From positions 1 to 6,494 of the forward strand of contig JAMWBX010000077.1 of assembly GCA_023818725.1 (NCBI GenBank): 6,494 nt of DNA, in the 5' to 3' direction. The position numbers were made by a program, and so were the translations under genes. The notes beneath the pieces are model-generated. The model was not told where the DNA came from. It saw nothing but the letters and a program-made list of their open reading frames with translations, and did no database searches. Shown here piece after piece: positions 5,689-6,494 of the stretch. The stretch is from Candidatus Omnitrophota bacterium. Lineage in GTDB: Bacteria; Ratteibacteria; UBA8468; B48-G9; DTJG01. Positions within the stretch are counted from its first letter, which is position 1. The number at the start of each line of letters is the position of its first letter.

Positions 5689-6494
5689 AAACCCCGAGGA
5701 GCAGAAGATTATCCTTGTTGGTAATGCAAATGTTGGTAAGAGCCTTATCTTCAGCCTTCTGACAGGAACCTATGCCATTGTTTCCAATTATCCGGGCACA
5801 ACAGTAGAGATAAGCCAGGGCAGAGCAAGGATACAAAATAGGTATTTTACGGTTATAGATACCCCGGGAGTTATGGATTTTCTCGGACGCACAGATGATC
5901 AGAAGGTCACAAGAGACATATTACTTGATAATCCTGATGCTATCTTTGTTAATATAATAGATGCTAAGAACCTCAAGCGTGGGCTTGTTTTGAGCCTTTA
6001 CCTGTGTGAACTTGGTGTAAAACATATAATTGTTTTGAACATGATGGATGAGGCGAATGACAGAGGTATTTTTGTTGATCACAGAAAACTTTCTACGATT
6101 TTCAGTGTCAATGTTGTTCCGATGATTGCGACAGAACATGTGGGGTTGCAACACCTTAAGAAGGCAATAACTGAAGCATCTTCCGGTAGATGTCTGATTT
6201 CTTATTCGGAAGATGTGGAATGGATTATTACCCGTATCGAAGAAAAATTGCCTGATACAAATTTTAACAAAAGAGGAATATCGGTTTTTCTTGCAGGAGC
6301 CACTGACCAACTTGGAGATATCTGCAACAAAATTCCCGGTTTGGATCATGAGATTATTGAAACTGTTTGGGAGAATCTACAGAATTCTATTTCGCAGCCC
6401 ATTTATTATCTGATAACCACTGAATTTTTGAAGCAAGCCGAGCGTATCGCATCATCAATATTGACAGAAGTAAGAATTTCAGAAGGCAGGATGC
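5657..6494 (+). CDS. feoB: FeoB-type Fe(II) transporter, N-terminal GTPase part (3' end cut by window edge)
   Basis: FeoB imports ferrous iron across the cytoplasmic membrane; a cytosolic N-terminal GTPase domain is joined to a polytopic membrane domain. The 279 visible codons contain the G domain and part of the following helical region; the membrane domain lies outside the window. The G1 loop is GNANVGKS (22-29), followed by LIFSLLTG. The G2 region is SNYPGTTVE (43-51), G3 is DTPG (68-71), and G4 is LNMMDEA (127-133). The G5 region VVPMIATEHVGLQHL aligns with VIPLVSTRGRGIEAL of E. coli FeoB as I recall it. The typical IIDAKNLKRGLVLSLYLCELG strand-helix is at 100-120. Departures from the E. 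coli protein are Ala for Pro in G1, DTPGVMDF for DLPGTYSL in G3, and Ala158 for Ser in G5. No FeoA-like SH3 domain precedes it. The start is set by an AGGAG site, and the gene overlaps the Fur-family gene by 32 nt, implying co-transcription. A different GTPase-permease of the FeoB family cannot be excluded without the membrane part. Confidence 0.85.
   Translation, partial: MQGEKGLTESKNPEEQKIILVGNANVGKSLIFSLLTGTYAIVSNYPGTTVEISQGRARIQNRYFTVIDTPGVMDFLGRTDDQKVTRDILLDNPDAIFVNIIDAKNLKRGLVLSLYLCELGVKHIIVLNMMDEANDRGIFVDHRKLSTIFSVNVVPMIATEHVGLQHLKKAITEASSGRCLISYSEDVEWIITRIEEKLPDTNFNKRGISVFLAGATDQLGDICNKIPGLDHEIIETVWENLQNSISQPIYYLITTEFLKQAERIASSILTEVRISEGRM

Noticed and set aside
5921..6349. Minus-strand open frame of 142 codons opposite feoB
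   Set aside because: The opposite strand encodes clear G-domain motifs. This frame gives a His/Asn/Phe-rich, non-family sequence and is best read as a shadow.

Overview
The window reads as bacterial chromosome: AT-rich (by eye roughly 40 % G+C), densely packed, with short or overlapping gene junctions. It contains eight protein-coding genes, two of them cut by the window edges. I see no mobile element, CRISPR array, rRNA or tRNA gene, or rho-independent terminator.

Left and centre (1-5149, minus strand): seven genes run right to left in one tight array. In transcription order they are a DUF3108 lipoprotein, tsaB (t6A tRNA modification), a GT4 glycosyltransferase, lepB (signal peptidase I), grpE (DnaK nucleotide exchange factor), ispE (MEP-pathway kinase) and a partial spoVG-like gene. 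Gaps are 3, 37 and 6 nt, and overlaps are 11, 38 and 14 nt, so one polycistronic transcript is likely. The genes belong to unrelated core processes: envelope biogenesis, tRNA modification, protein export, chaperoning and isoprenoid synthesis. The array therefore looks like a lineage-specific housekeeping operon rather than a dedicated pathway.

Middle (5150-5280): a 131-bp divergent intergenic region with AT-rich -10-like elements facing both ways. An imperfect palindrome here overlaps the best -10 candidate of the rightward unit.

Right (5281-6494, plus strand): a Fur-family regulator overlaps by 32 nt the start of a feoB-type ferrous-iron transporter gene. Only the FeoB G domain and part of the helical domain after it lie inside the window. 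The simplest reading is a metal-responsive regulator co-transcribed with the Fe(II) importer it probably controls.

Organism: a lipoprotein signal followed by a DUF3108 domain suggests a diderm (Gram-negative-type) cell. The MEP pathway and FeoB are common in anaerobic or microaerophilic bacteria. The SpoVG-like protein carries a four-cysteine zinc ribbon right after its conserved MPSRK segment. From memory, I associate such SpoVG variants with poorly cultivated diderm lineages such as Planctomycetota or Omnitrophota relatives. I treat an Omnitrophota-like origin as a hypothesis only. I found no convincing evidence of a wholly new system. The most distinctive signals are the zinc-ribbon SpoVG and the overlapping Fur-FeoB unit.
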